From Erysipelotrichaceae bacterium (GTDB lineage: Bacteria; Bacillota_I; Bacilli_A; Erysipelotrichales; Erysipelotrichaceae), in NCBI GenBank assembly GCA_009773735.1, contig WSYG01000006.1, positions 1 through 49,418 of the forward strand: DNA of 49,418 nucleotides, read 5' to 3'. How positions within the stretch are numbered: position 1 is the first letter of the stretch; each line of letters starts with the position of its first letter. Below are positions 32,412 through 39,955 of this stretch, piece after piece. Under the pieces are notes generated by a model. It had not been told where the DNA came from. It made no database searches and saw only the letters and a list, made by a program, of their open reading frames with translations. The position numbers and the translations under genes were made by a program.

Positions 32412-32417
32412 TATAAT
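32412..32417 (+). promoter_or_regulatory. -10 box of the tRNA-Ala gene
   Basis: TATAAT 12 bases before the mature tRNA 5' end, with a weak -35 (TTCGAA at 32389-32394, spacer 17). The 134-base gap upstream holds nothing else recognisable. Confidence 0.55.
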
Positions 32418-32429
32418 TAAAGTGCCCAT

Positions 32430-32505
32430 GGGGGTATAGCTCAATTGGTAGAGCACTTGGTTCGCAATCAAGGGGTCGAGGGTTCGAGTCCCTTTACCTC
32501 CACCA
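32430..32505 (+). tRNA. tRNA-Ala (anticodon CGC)
   Basis: A complete 76-base cloverleaf with encoded CCA (32503-32505). The acceptor GGGGGTA pairs with TACCTCC and contains the G3-U70 wobble that marks alanine tRNAs. D stem GCTC/GAGC, anticodon stem CTTGG/TCAAG with loop TTCGCAA, anticodon CGC at 32463-32465, and T arm with TTCGAGT loop. It reads GCG only. It stands alone with its own promoter and terminator. Confidence 0.95.
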
Positions 32506-32516
32506 AACGATAAATG

Positions 32517-32539
32517 AAACCTAATCATAGGTTTTTTTT
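32517..32539 (+). terminator. Terminator of the tRNA-Ala gene
   Basis: AAACCTA (32517-32523), loop ATCA, TAGGTTT (32528-32534), with an eight-T run (32532-32539). Confidence 0.85.
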
Positions 32540-32561
32540 ATGGTTTTTTCCCATAACTTAC

Positions 32562-32590
32562 TTGGGAAGAGGTTGGCTCTGTGTTAAAAT
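32562..32590 (+). promoter_or_regulatory. Promoter of the vanZ-to-galE operon
   Basis: TTGGGA (32562-32567), spacer 17, TAAAAT (32585-32590). The start near 32597 is about five bases before the ATG at 32602, so the message is nearly leaderless and has no SD. Confidence 0.55.
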
Positions 32591-32601
32591 GTTAATGTCT
32601 T

Positions 32602-33066
32602 ATGATAAAACTCAAGTCATTGAAAAACATATTTATTGGTTATGTGGTCATTCTGGTTTATGGGATGGTTATTTTTAATCGAAATCTCGATTTTAGCTGG
32701 ATCGTGACAGGTGGAATTGATCGGCTCAATGCGATGATGGCAGATACCACAAACCTTACTCTATTTGCGACCATCAACCGTTATTTAGGGGTACTGGATC
32801 GACCTAGCGGGTTTGGTTTGTTTTTGTATAACGTGATTGGAAACATGCTGATTCTGATTCCTTTTGGGTACTTCTTTCCGATGGTCAATAAATCCGTTAA
32901 GAAATGGTGGATTTTTCTATTGGTAGCCTTGGTGTTTATCTTGTGTATCGAAGCGATGCAATATGTATCGATGAGTGGTTCACTGGATGTGGATGATGTG
33001 TTATTGAATTTGATGGGGGCCATGATCGGTTATTTATTATGTCCTGCCAAAGAAAAAGCGACTTAA
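32602..33066 (+). CDS. VanZ-family membrane protein
   Basis: A 154-residue protein with four membrane helices. NVIGNMLILIPFGYFFP and the late MSGSLDVDDVLLNLMGAMIGY segment are characteristic of VanZ, a family linked to teicoplanin resistance and to envelope functions but without a proven reaction. It opens a run of five closely spaced genes ending with galE, and its promoter leaves almost no leader. A small AAGCGA/TCGCTT hairpin without a T run overlaps its stop. Confidence 0.87.
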   Translation: MIKLKSLKNIFIGYVVILVYGMVIFNRNLDFSWIVTGGIDRLNAMMADTTNLTLFATINRYLGVLDRPSGFGLFLYNVIGNMLILIPFGYFFPMVNKSVKKWWIFLLVALVFILCIEAMQYVSMSGSLDVDDVLLNLMGAMIGYLLCPAKEKAT

Positions 33067-33087
33067 TTCGCTTAGAAAGCTTGACCT

Positions 33088-34326
33088 ATGTTTAAATTCA
33101 TCGATCAATACCGCGGTTTAAACCGTGACATCTATATCTTGTTTGTGGGACGTGTAATTGGGGCACTGGGGACTTTTATATGGCCCTTATTGACATTGAT
33201 CCTTAAAGTTAAATTAGGCTATACTGGCAAACAAATCGCTATTATCATGGTGCTTGGTTTTGCGACCAATTTACCAGCCCATTATTGGGGAGGAAGATTG
33301 ACCGATCGTTATGGAAGAAAAAAGATCATCGTCATTTCTAATCTATTGATGGTCAGCTGTTTCTACATCAATGCGATGATCCCGATATCTATATTAACGG
33401 TTGTGTTATTTTTCTTCTCGAGTTTCTTTGGGACAGTTCAAGGTCCTGCTTACGATGCGTTGTTGGCGGACAAATCAACTTCAGATCAGCGCGCAAAAGC
33501 GTATTCTTTAAGTTATATGGGCTTTAATCTAGGATTTATATTGGGTCCTGCGATTGGAGGTTTCTTGCTTAAAGATTTGTTGTGGCTGGCTTTCCTGGTT
33601 GATGGGACAACATCATTACTTGGAACTGTACTGATCATGTTTATGATTAAGGATACCAAACTCAGTGAGATTAAACATACACTGAATGCTTATGAACAAA
33701 CCAAAGATGGTGAAAGTACTTTATCGATCATCTTTAAATCGAAGACGCTTTGGATCTATCTGGCTTGTAGTTCTTTGGTCGGTTTAATGTATACTCAAAC
33801 CAATTTTCTCTTGCCTTTACAGCTCGAAAAAACATTACCCAATTACTCTGAGATCTATGGCTTTATGTATTCACTCAATGGGTTGGTCGTTATCCTTGCG
33901 ACACCTGTCTTGACCTATTATCTTAAAAGGGTCAATGAAGTCAATAAGTTTGGGATCGCTATTTTCTTCTTTATGAGCAGTTTTATGGTATATGCTTTCT
34001 TAGGGTCCATTATTCCACTTTTGTTTATCGGTATGATTATCTTTACCATCGGTGAAGTCATCAATACCATTGCCAATGCGGCTTATTTCTCTAGACGGGT
34101 TCCAGCATCACACCGAGGAAGGATCTCATCGACTTTAGGGATCATCTCAGCGGTGATTGGTTCGATCGCACAGATCTCATTTGGATTCATTGTCGATTTA
34201 TTGCCTTATCAGATGGCTTGGCTCATCATCATATCTTTAGGATTCTTGGCTTTAAGTTTAATCCCACTGTTTAGGCGCAGTGATCAAAAGAATTATCACC
34301 TACTATATATGGAGCAAACACTATGA
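33088..34326 (+). CDS. Major facilitator superfamily transporter
   Basis: A 412-residue protein with 12 predicted membrane helices. The loop 2-3 motif GGRLTDRYGRKK is the classic MFS signature, and a central cytoplasmic loop follows helix 6 (KDTKLSEIKHTL). The FFGTVQGPAYDALLADKS and GFNLGFILGPAIGGFLL segments recall drug:proton antiporters (motif C-like GPxxGG). The cargo is unknown: drug efflux is the default guess, export of a glycan precursor is possible from context. The stop overlaps the next start by four bases. Confidence 0.88.
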   Translation: MFKFIDQYRGLNRDIYILFVGRVIGALGTFIWPLLTLILKVKLGYTGKQIAIIMVLGFATNLPAHYWGGRLTDRYGRKKIIVISNLLMVSCFYINAMIPISILTVVLFFFSSFFGTVQGPAYDALLADKSTSDQRAKAYSLSYMGFNLGFILGPAIGGFLLKDLLWLAFLVDGTTSLLGTVLIMFMIKDTKLSEIKHTLNAYEQTKDGESTLSIIFKSKTLWIYLACSSLVGLMYTQTNFLLPLQLEKTLPNYSEIYGFMYSLNGLVVILATPVLTYYLKRVNEVNKFGIAIFFFMSSFMVYAFLGSIIPLLFIGMIIFTIGEVINTIANAAYFSRRVPASHRGRISSTLGIISAVIGSIAQISFGFIVDLLPYQMAWLIIISLGFLALSLIPLFRRSDQKNYHLLYMEQTL

Positions 34327-34556
34327 ATCTACTTCCCATCATTTTCTTTCCGTTTATTATCATTCCATTTATTGCCTTACTGTTTGTTGTGGCCCCACTT
34401 ATCATCGGATTTTTGGTATATAACGATGCCCGTAAGCGGGGTGTCGCATCACCTGGGATGTGGGCCATTGTAGCCATGTTGGTCCCGTTTTACATCGGAT
34501 TATTGCTTTATCTATTGATCGGATCGACCCAGACAAATTCTGGAGATCGTCCATGA
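34323..34556 (+). CDS. Small two-helix membrane protein, unknown function
   Basis: A 77-residue protein. The first hydrophobic stretch (IIPFIALLFVVAPLIIGFLV) is followed by a short basic loop YNDARKRGVASPGMW and a second helix (AIVAMLVPFYIGLLLYLLIG). The loop and helix order resembles small proteins with a PLDc_N-like or VYxDARKRG motif that have no known role. It overlaps both neighbours (ATGA at each junction), so it is translated with the MFS and CpsB-like genes and may be an accessory subunit of either. Confidence 0.75.
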   Translation: MNLLPIIFFPFIIIPFIALLFVVAPLIIGFLVYNDARKRGVASPGMWAIVAMLVPFYIGLLLYLLIGSTQTNSGDRP

Positions 34557-35377
34557 GTTACATCGACCTACATAACCATTGCTTTGCTGGGATGGATGAT
34601 GGAGTAAAAACAGATGAAGAGTCTTTGTTGATGCTCAACACAGCATTAAAAAGCGACATCAAACTCATCTATGTGACCCCTCATCGTGAACCCAAAGGTC
34701 GCTATAATCCAGATAATGAAACAGTAATTCAAGCATGGCAGCACCTCAAAGAGTTGGTTTTTACCCATGATTTGGACATTGAAATTCGATATGGGGAAGA
34801 ATTTAGAATTAGGACAGATTCCATTGAACTCATCAAAAATAATGAGGTTTTATGCTATACGGATACAGATTATGTCTTGGCTGAATTTACGAGAACCAAT
34901 GCTTTCTCTAAACTGGTTATGCAAACTATTTCTGCTTTTCAAGAACAAGGCAAAAAAATACTGATTGCGCATCCTGAACGCTATTTTGATGATGTTCATG
35001 AAGGGGTAGAGCACTGTAAGAAGTGGGTCAGTATGGGCTGTTACCTACAAATCAACCGGACATCTTTGTTGGGAGTCCATGGGGATTATGCTGAAAAAAT
35101 TGCCCATCGTTTGATCAAACTCGGTTTAGCTCATGTGATTGCCAGTGATGCTCATGAAGGCAAAGGCGTAAGAGTATGTCGCTTAGATGATGTTTTCTTC
35201 ATGGTCAAAAAGAAATATAGCCTACATGAAGCCAATATGCTTTTTCATACCAATCCTGAATTATTAACACAAAACAAAGATTTACAAAGCATTAAGAAAC
35301 CTAAAAAACGCCTTGTTTTACTTTCAAAACTCAAGATTAAAAAGAAAACCAAAGCATCCCCAATCAAAGGAGAATGA
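34553..35377 (+). CDS. PHP-family tyrosine phosphatase, CpsB/YwqE-like
   Basis: A 274-residue metal-dependent phosphatase. It starts YIDLHNHCFAGMDDG, the PHP motif of CpsB/YwqE (usual form DxHxHxLxGxDDG), then YVTPHREP, GEEFRI, AHPERY and ASDAHEG, which supply the remaining metal ligands. These enzymes dephosphorylate BY-kinases that control capsule or exopolysaccharide. The kinase is not in the window. The C-terminal 30 residues are Lys-rich and extend beyond the fold. The start at 34553 follows GGAG. GalE downstream fits a polysaccharide role. Confidence 0.88.
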   Translation: MSYIDLHNHCFAGMDDGVKTDEESLLMLNTALKSDIKLIYVTPHREPKGRYNPDNETVIQAWQHLKELVFTHDLDIEIRYGEEFRIRTDSIELIKNNEVLCYTDTDYVLAEFTRTNAFSKLVMQTISAFQEQGKKILIAHPERYFDDVHEGVEHCKKWVSMGCYLQINRTSLLGVHGDYAEKIAHRLIKLGLAHVIASDAHEGKGVRVCRLDDVFFMVKKKYSLHEANMLFHTNPELLTQNKDLQSIKKPKKRLVLLSKLKIKKKTKASPIKGE

Positions 35378-35379
35378 AT

Positions 35380-36384
35380 ATGGCACAAAAGAAAATCTTA
35401 TTGACGGGTGGACTAGGTTATATCGGTTCACATATCATCGCTTCAATGGAAGATCCAAGCTTGGTCGTGATCGCTGATAATTGTTCAAACTGTGATATTG
35501 AACAAATCGATCGACTTAAACAATTGGTTGCTTTAGAAAGACACCAAGTTTACTTGGTCGATTGTACAGATCTCAATGCTTTTGAAGTTATATTCAAAGA
35601 AAATGAGATCGATACTGTGATCCATTTGGCAGGTTTAAAAGCAGTTGGTGAATCGGTTGCGAAACCGATAGAATATTACACCAATAACCTCAATGCGACT
35701 TTAAATGTATTGACCTTATGCGATCGATATCATGTCAATCGTTTGATTTTTAGTTCTTCCGCAACCGTGTATGGACCTCAGGTCTCACCGATGAACGAAT
35801 CGATGACTTTACTTAAGACCACCAATCCATATGCTGAAACCAAAGCCATCAGTGAACGCATGATCGAAGATTATTGTGTTGTTCATCCAGAAATGGCCGC
35901 AACTTCATTGCGTTACTTTAACCCTGTAGGAGCCCATCCTAGCGGCATCATCGGGGAATTCCCTAAAGGGATACCTAATAACCTCTTGCCTTATGTTCAA
36001 CAAGTAGCCAGCGGCAAACGGCCTTGGCTCAATGTCTTTGGGAATGATTATGAAACATCTGACGGAACACCGATTCGAGACTATATCCATGTGTTGGATC
36101 TGGCATCTGCACATCTTTGTGTGTTGAAATCTCCACAAGCAGGATATCGAATCTACAATGTAGGAACTGGCGTTGGAACATCGGTCTTAGGTTTGGTTCA
36201 TGCGTTTGAAGATGCCAATCAACTGACGATCAAAACCAAGATTACTGATCGAAGAAGCGGGGATGTGGCTGAAAGCACAGCAGATGTCTCTAAAATAAAA
36301 AAAGAACTGGGTTGGGTCAGCCATTATACGATCCAAGACATCTGTAAAGATGCCTGGAATTTTGAACAAAAACACTCAAAATAA
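35380..36384 (+). CDS. galE: UDP-glucose 4-epimerase
   Basis: A 334-residue extended SDR. It has the NAD motif LTGGLGYIGSH, VIHLAGLKAVGES, SSSATVYG, catalytic Tyr/Lys in NPYAETK, RYFNPVGAHPSG and IRDYIHVLDLA, all standard for GalE. It interconverts UDP-Glc and UDP-Gal for glycan synthesis. I use the second ATG (35380), seven bases from AAAGGAG; the ATG at 35374 is too near the SD. Last gene of the vanZ-galE run. Confidence 0.94.
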   Translation: MAQKKILLTGGLGYIGSHIIASMEDPSLVVIADNCSNCDIEQIDRLKQLVALERHQVYLVDCTDLNAFEVIFKENEIDTVIHLAGLKAVGESVAKPIEYYTNNLNATLNVLTLCDRYHVNRLIFSSSATVYGPQVSPMNESMTLLKTTNPYAETKAISERMIEDYCVVHPEMAATSLRYFNPVGAHPSGIIGEFPKGIPNNLLPYVQQVASGKRPWLNVFGNDYETSDGTPIRDYIHVLDLASAHLCVLKSPQAGYRIYNVGTGVGTSVLGLVHAFEDANQLTIKTKITDRRSGDVAESTADVSKIKKELGWVSHYTIQDICKDAWNFEQKHSK

Positions 36385-36407
36385 CAGTGTTTAACCGTAT
36401 TCAGATT

Positions 36408-36436
36408 TTGTGAACCCACGTTTTATATCGTATAAT
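36408..36436 (+). promoter_or_regulatory. Promoter of the Fe-ADH gene
   Basis: TTGTGA (36408-36413), spacer 17, TATAAT (36431-36436). The 53-base leader contains an AGACA/TGTCT hairpin and no clear SD before the ATG at 36496. Confidence 0.7.
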
Positions 36437-36495
36437 ATAGTGTATTGATTTTAATAGACAGTCATCTTTGTCTTTCACACTAGAGTAAAACCAAC

Positions 36496-37629
36496 ATGAA
36501 CCCCATTTCACTACCAACCCACCTTCATTTCATCGAGCCAAGTGCCTTAAGTGCACAGCTGATCAAAACTGTATCCGGTCATAAAACAGCGCTTTTCATC
36601 ACTGAAAGTGCAGTCACACGACTGAATCTTTTACCCATGATCGAAGCGATGAAGAAAAAAGGTGATTTGAAGTGGATCCATCAAATTTCATCCAACCCTA
36701 CTTATCAAGACATCACGATGACTTTAAAAGCTTTAAAGGATAGTGATTATACCTTGTTTATTGCGATAGGCGGGGGCAGTACTTTGGATATCGCTAAAAG
36801 CGCTGCTGCTTTATTATCGATGAATGATCATGTTTTGGATGATGCGAAAGTATTAAAAGCCATTCAGAATAAAACATATCTTAAACAAACGACACGTCCT
36901 GAATTGATTGCGGTTCCAACAACGGCAGGGACAGGTAGTGAATTGACCCGTTGGGCAACAGTTTGGGATTTTAGCAACACTGCGAAATATTCCATTGAAA
37001 CCCCAACGCTTGCCTTTGATACAGCGTATATCGTGATTGAGTATACGGTGAGTATGCCTTTGCGTTTGACCTTATCGACTGGACTGGATGCTTTGACGCA
37101 AGCTTCTGAGGCATATTGGGCCAAATCAACCTCACCTGCAGTTCAAACCTTAGCGCTTAAAGCGATTCGTTTGATCATTAGAAACTTACCTTTGGTGCTA
37201 AGAAACCTTGAGTCCTATGAACTCCGTAAACAAATGATGATTGGATCTTTGTTGGCAGCCATGGCATTTAGCAATACCAAAACAACGGCCTGTCATTCTA
37301 TGTCTTATCCTTTGACTTTAAAGTTCCAATTGGATCATGGATTGGCCTGTGCGATGACCTTATCCGATATCTTAAGACATAATCTCAGTGCTTTATCCAA
37401 TCCAGAAAGTGTCTATGAAGCATTCAACATCAACAATCCTGAAGAACTATGGGCTTGGATCGATAAGACTTCTGAAGGCATTGCGTCGATGAAGCTGTCA
37501 GATTATGGGGTCAAAGCTGAAGATATTGATGAGTTGGTCGCCTTGTCTTTCACCCTTGGAAGAATGGACAACAATCCTATTGAAGTTACCCCAAAACATG
37601 TCGAGAATATCCTGAGACTTCATTTATGA
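36496..37629 (+). CDS. Iron-containing alcohol dehydrogenase
   Basis: A 377-residue group III ADH. NAD loop AIGGGSTLDIAKSAAAL, substrate region VPTTAGTGSELTRWATVWD, metal ligands in STGLDALTQASEAYW and ACHSMSYPL, and LDHGLACAMTL. The TRWATVWD segment followed by a KYSIE stretch recalls the phosphonate-associated branch (phosphonoacetaldehyde reductase), but no phosphonate genes are nearby, so the substrate is open. Monocistronic, with a promoter 60 bases upstream; no terminator was found before apbC. Confidence 0.86.
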   Translation: MNPISLPTHLHFIEPSALSAQLIKTVSGHKTALFITESAVTRLNLLPMIEAMKKKGDLKWIHQISSNPTYQDITMTLKALKDSDYTLFIAIGGGSTLDIAKSAAALLSMNDHVLDDAKVLKAIQNKTYLKQTTRPELIAVPTTAGTGSELTRWATVWDFSNTAKYSIETPTLAFDTAYIVIEYTVSMPLRLTLSTGLDALTQASEAYWAKSTSPAVQTLALKAIRLIIRNLPLVLRNLESYELRKQMMIGSLLAAMAFSNTKTTACHSMSYPLTLKFQLDHGLACAMTLSDILRHNLSALSNPESVYEAFNINNPEELWAWIDKTSEGIASMKLSDYGVKAEDIDELVALSFTLGRMDNNPIEVTPKHVENILRLHL

Positions 37630-37696
37630 TGAAGTTTTTTAATGGCTACAAACATTATTATGAATAGTTATGATACACATTTTTTAAGCCTAAGCG

Positions 37697-37702
37697 TATA
37701 AT
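37697..37702 (+). promoter_or_regulatory. -10 box of the apbC-cysE operon
   Basis: TATAAT, with a poor -35. The leader carries AAAGGA (37717-37722) and a CTGTC/GACAG hairpin (37729-37744) between that SD-like site and the ATG at 37754. Confidence 0.5.
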
Positions 37703-37753
37703 GATAAAGCATTTAAGAAAGGACCAATCTGTCGAAGTTGACAGAAATACACT

Positions 37754-38548
37754 ATGTCAGAAAATCAAAATCTAGATCCTAAATTTAATCCATTTAAAGC
37801 TCGTCCTAAGAAGGAAACTAAAATTAAAAAGATGTTTGCGGTGGTCAGTGGTAAAGGCGGAGTCGGTAAATCGACTGTTGCGGCACTGCTCGCATCCCAT
37901 GCTCAAAAATCTGGTTTTCAAACAGGATTACTGGATGGGGATATCGTTGGACCATCAATGGGACAACTCTTCAATATTCATACACAAGCTTTTGGGAGTG
38001 TTGATGGGATCTTGCCTTTTGAGACCGAAAGCGGTCTTAAAGTCATCACCTCGAATATGTTGGTGGAATCGGATACGACGCCCATCTTATGGCGTGGGGC
38101 ATTGATCACCAACGCCGTTAAACAGTTCTACACAGATGTCGCATGGGGTCAGCTTGACCTTATGGTTGTGGATATGCCACCTGGAACTGGTGATATTGCC
38201 TTGACGGTCTTTCAATCCTTACCGATCGATGGGATCATCATTGTAACAACGCCTCAAGATTTGGTTTCCATGATCGTATCTAAAGCCATTGAAATGGCTC
38301 AAAAGATGAACATCCCGATTTTAGGCATCATTGAAAACATGAGTTATATGGATTGCGATGAATGCGGTAAACGTCATATGCCTTTTGGGATCAGTAAAGT
38401 TAAAGCGTTGGCTGAAAAATACAATCTGCCTGTGATTGCCCAGTTACCGATCGTCCCAGCCTTTAATCAATTGGCTGATGAAGGTCGTATCGAAGAAATC
38501 GACAGTGAAGATTTTAGCTGGTTGGTTGAAACTTTGATGGTGGAATGA
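37754..38548 (+). CDS. apbC: Mrp/ApbC-type iron-sulfur carrier ATPase
   Basis: A 264-residue P-loop ATPase of the Mrp/NBP35 family that carries and inserts [4Fe-4S] clusters. Deviant Walker A is [17 protein letters not shown], Walker B-like [11 protein letters not shown], and the cluster-binding CxxC lies in [15 protein letters not shown] is also diagnostic. There is no N-terminal DUF59 domain, so it is the short form. The stop codon overlaps the cysE start, coupling Fe-S delivery with cysteine synthesis. Confidence 0.92.
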   Translation: MSENQNLDPKFNPFKARPKKETKIKKMFAVVSGKGGVGKSTVAALLASHAQKSGFQTGLLDGDIVGPSMGQLFNIHTQAFGSVDGILPFETESGLKVITSNMLVESDTTPILWRGALITNAVKQFYTDVAWGQLDLMVVDMPPGTGDIALTVFQSLPIDGIIIVTTPQDLVSMIVSKAIEMAQKMNIPILGIIENMSYMDCDECGKRHMPFGISKVKALAEKYNLPVIAQLPIVPAFNQLADEGRIEEIDSEDFSWLVETLMVE

Positions 38549-39054
38549 TGTTTGAAACAGCCAGATCGATCAAACTAAGAGATCCTGCCGCAAAAAGTTT
38601 GATCGAAGTGATCTTGCTTTATCCAGGTTATCACGCGGTCATCTATCATCGTTTTGCCCATTTCTTTTATAAACTTCACCTATTTTTTATCGCTCGTTTG
38701 ATTTCTCAATACAATCGATTTATGACTGGTATTGAGATCCATCCTGGAGCCAAGATCGGCAAACGTTTGTTTATCGATCATGGGATGGGTGTCGTGATTG
38801 GTGAAACAGCTGAAATCGGTGATGATTGTACGATTTATCATATGGTTACGTTAGGCGGTGTCAGTTTAAATACGGTAAAACGTCATCCAACGTTAAAGAA
38901 TCGCATTATGATTGGGGCAGGGGCATCTGTCTTGGGTGCAGTAACGGTTGGGAATGATGTTAAAATTGGAGCCAATGCGGTCGTGGTTAGGGATGTTCCA
39001 GATGGTGAAACGGTCATTGGTCATCGCTTTGATCAGCATTCACATAAACCTTAA
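38548..39054 (+). CDS. cysE: Serine O-acetyltransferase
   Basis: A 168-residue left-handed beta-helix acetyltransferase that makes O-acetylserine for cysteine synthesis. [22 protein letters not shown] has the active-site His and Asp/Glu, then [14 protein letters not shown] and hexapeptide repeats. It lacks most of the long N-terminal helical domain of E. coli CysE, as in many Bacillota. ATG 38548 overlaps the apbC stop (TGATG); ATG 38545 is one codon longer. cysK is not in the window. Terminated at 39053-39071. Confidence 0.9.
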   Translation: MFETARSIKLRDPAAKSLIEVILLYPGYHAVIYHRFAHFFYKLHLFFIARLISQYNRFMTGIEIHPGAKIGKRLFIDHGMGVVIGETAEIGDDCTIYHMVTLGGVSLNTVKRHPTLKNRIMIGAGASVLGAVTVGNDVKIGANAVVVRDVPDGETVIGHRFDQHSHKP

Positions 39055-39071
39055 GCGGATATCCGCTTTTT
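39053..39071 (+). terminator. Terminator after cysE
   Basis: A perfect palindrome, AAGCGGAT (39053-39060) and ATCCGCTT (39061-39068), with a T run to 39071. It begins within the stop codon. Confidence 0.8.
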
Positions 39072-39096
39072 GTTTGAAATTACAAGTACCTTTCAT

Positions 39097-39125
39097 TTGA
39101 AACCAGACATTGTTTACCCTATAAT
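39097..39125 (+). promoter_or_regulatory. Promoter producing a leaderless message for the 39132 gene
   Basis: TTGAAA (39097-39102), spacer exactly 17, TATAAT (39120-39125), then six bases and ATG at 39132. The expected transcription start coincides with the A of the start codon. No SD exists between the -10 and the ATG. Confidence 0.75.
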
Positions 39126-39131
39126 AGATGC

Positions 39132-39905
39132 ATGTCTTACACACGACCACACAGAAAAAAACGCAAACTGAAGATTTTTAGATTAGTGATTCTTTGTGGA
39201 ATCATTGTTCTTTTAGGTCTAGGTTCTTTATGGACCTTCAATACTTTATTTAAGAAAGATCCTCAACAAGAAAACTTAGATGATGTCTTAGTCGAGATGA
39301 AAGGGACCTATACCCGTAAACTCATCGAAATCACCAATCCTTTTGAATACACCACAAATCGATTAGAAAAAGTTAAGATACTGGGCAAGGAAATCGATTT
39401 GGTGGCTTTATACAATAAGTATGGCATTTTGTATTATCTGGCAGAACCGTTGACCGAAGAAGAAATAAACGCCCAATTCTTAGAGATCTATTTGTTTATG
39501 AAGCCCATCTTTAAAGAAATCAATACTCGTGATTATACAAGTGAAAAACGAATCGATATGTTTGGTCATGAATATTCCAGTTCTACACAATATCTGCAAG
39601 TCGCAGAAGACTTTATCAATGGACTGATCGTGTTTGCGATTAAAATGAATGAGTCAACAGACTCAACGTTCAATATGTTTGATCGATCTTTCATATATGA
39701 TGATATTCGTGATTATGTCTTGTATAAAGAGCCAGAAGGGGTATTTATGCGGATGCAAGATAAACCAGCCACAATTACCCGTTATGAACGAGAATTGTTT
39801 GTCAAGATGTTTAAAGTCATGGCGATTATGCATCAAAATCTATATGCGAAATATGGGATCACCTACAAATGTGATCTGTGTCCAGTTCCAAAACCTGCGA
39901 AATAA
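39132..39905 (+). CDS. Membrane-anchored protein of unknown function
   Basis: A 257-residue protein I do not recognise. A basic N-terminus (RPHRKKRKLK) precedes a single membrane helix (RLVILCGIIVLLGLGSLWTF, residues about 17-36), giving a type II or uncleaved signal-anchor topology. The outside domain is charged and largely helical, with TEEEINAQFLEIYLFMKP and DEDFINGLIVFA-like stretches, and ends in CDLCPVPKPAK, a late CxxC. The promoter predicts a leaderless transcript. It ends at a strong bidirectional terminator shared with purA and has no operon partners. Confidence 0.8.
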   Translation: MSYTRPHRKKRKLKIFRLVILCGIIVLLGLGSLWTFNTLFKKDPQQENLDDVLVEMKGTYTRKLIEITNPFEYTTNRLEKVKILGKEIDLVALYNKYGILYYLAEPLTEEEINAQFLEIYLFMKPIFKEINTRDYTSEKRIDMFGHEYSSSTQYLQVAEDFINGLIVFAIKMNESTDSTFNMFDRSFIYDDIRDYVLYKEPEGVFMRMQDKPATITRYERELFVKMFKVMAIMHQNLYAKYGITYKCDLCPVPKPAK

Positions 39906-39915
39906 AATCAAAATA

Positions 39916-39949
39916 AAAAGGTGACGCTTAATCCTAAGCGTCACCTTTT
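39916..39949. terminator. Strong bidirectional terminator
   Basis: A perfect 15-bp stem, AAAAGGTGACGCTTA (39916-39930) with TAAGCGTCACCTTTT (39935-39949), loop ATCC. The A and T ends serve both the 39132 gene and the convergent purA. Confidence 0.92.
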
Positions 39950-39955
39950 AAATGG

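Noticed and set aside
34460-34552. Upstream extension of the CpsB-like protein
   Set aside because: It overlaps the small membrane protein gene; the PHP motif begins right after ATG 34553, which has a GGAG SD.
36370-36392. Terminator after galE
   Set aside because: AAACACT/AGTGTTT stem is present but no T run follows and the loop is 9 bases; left as doubtful.
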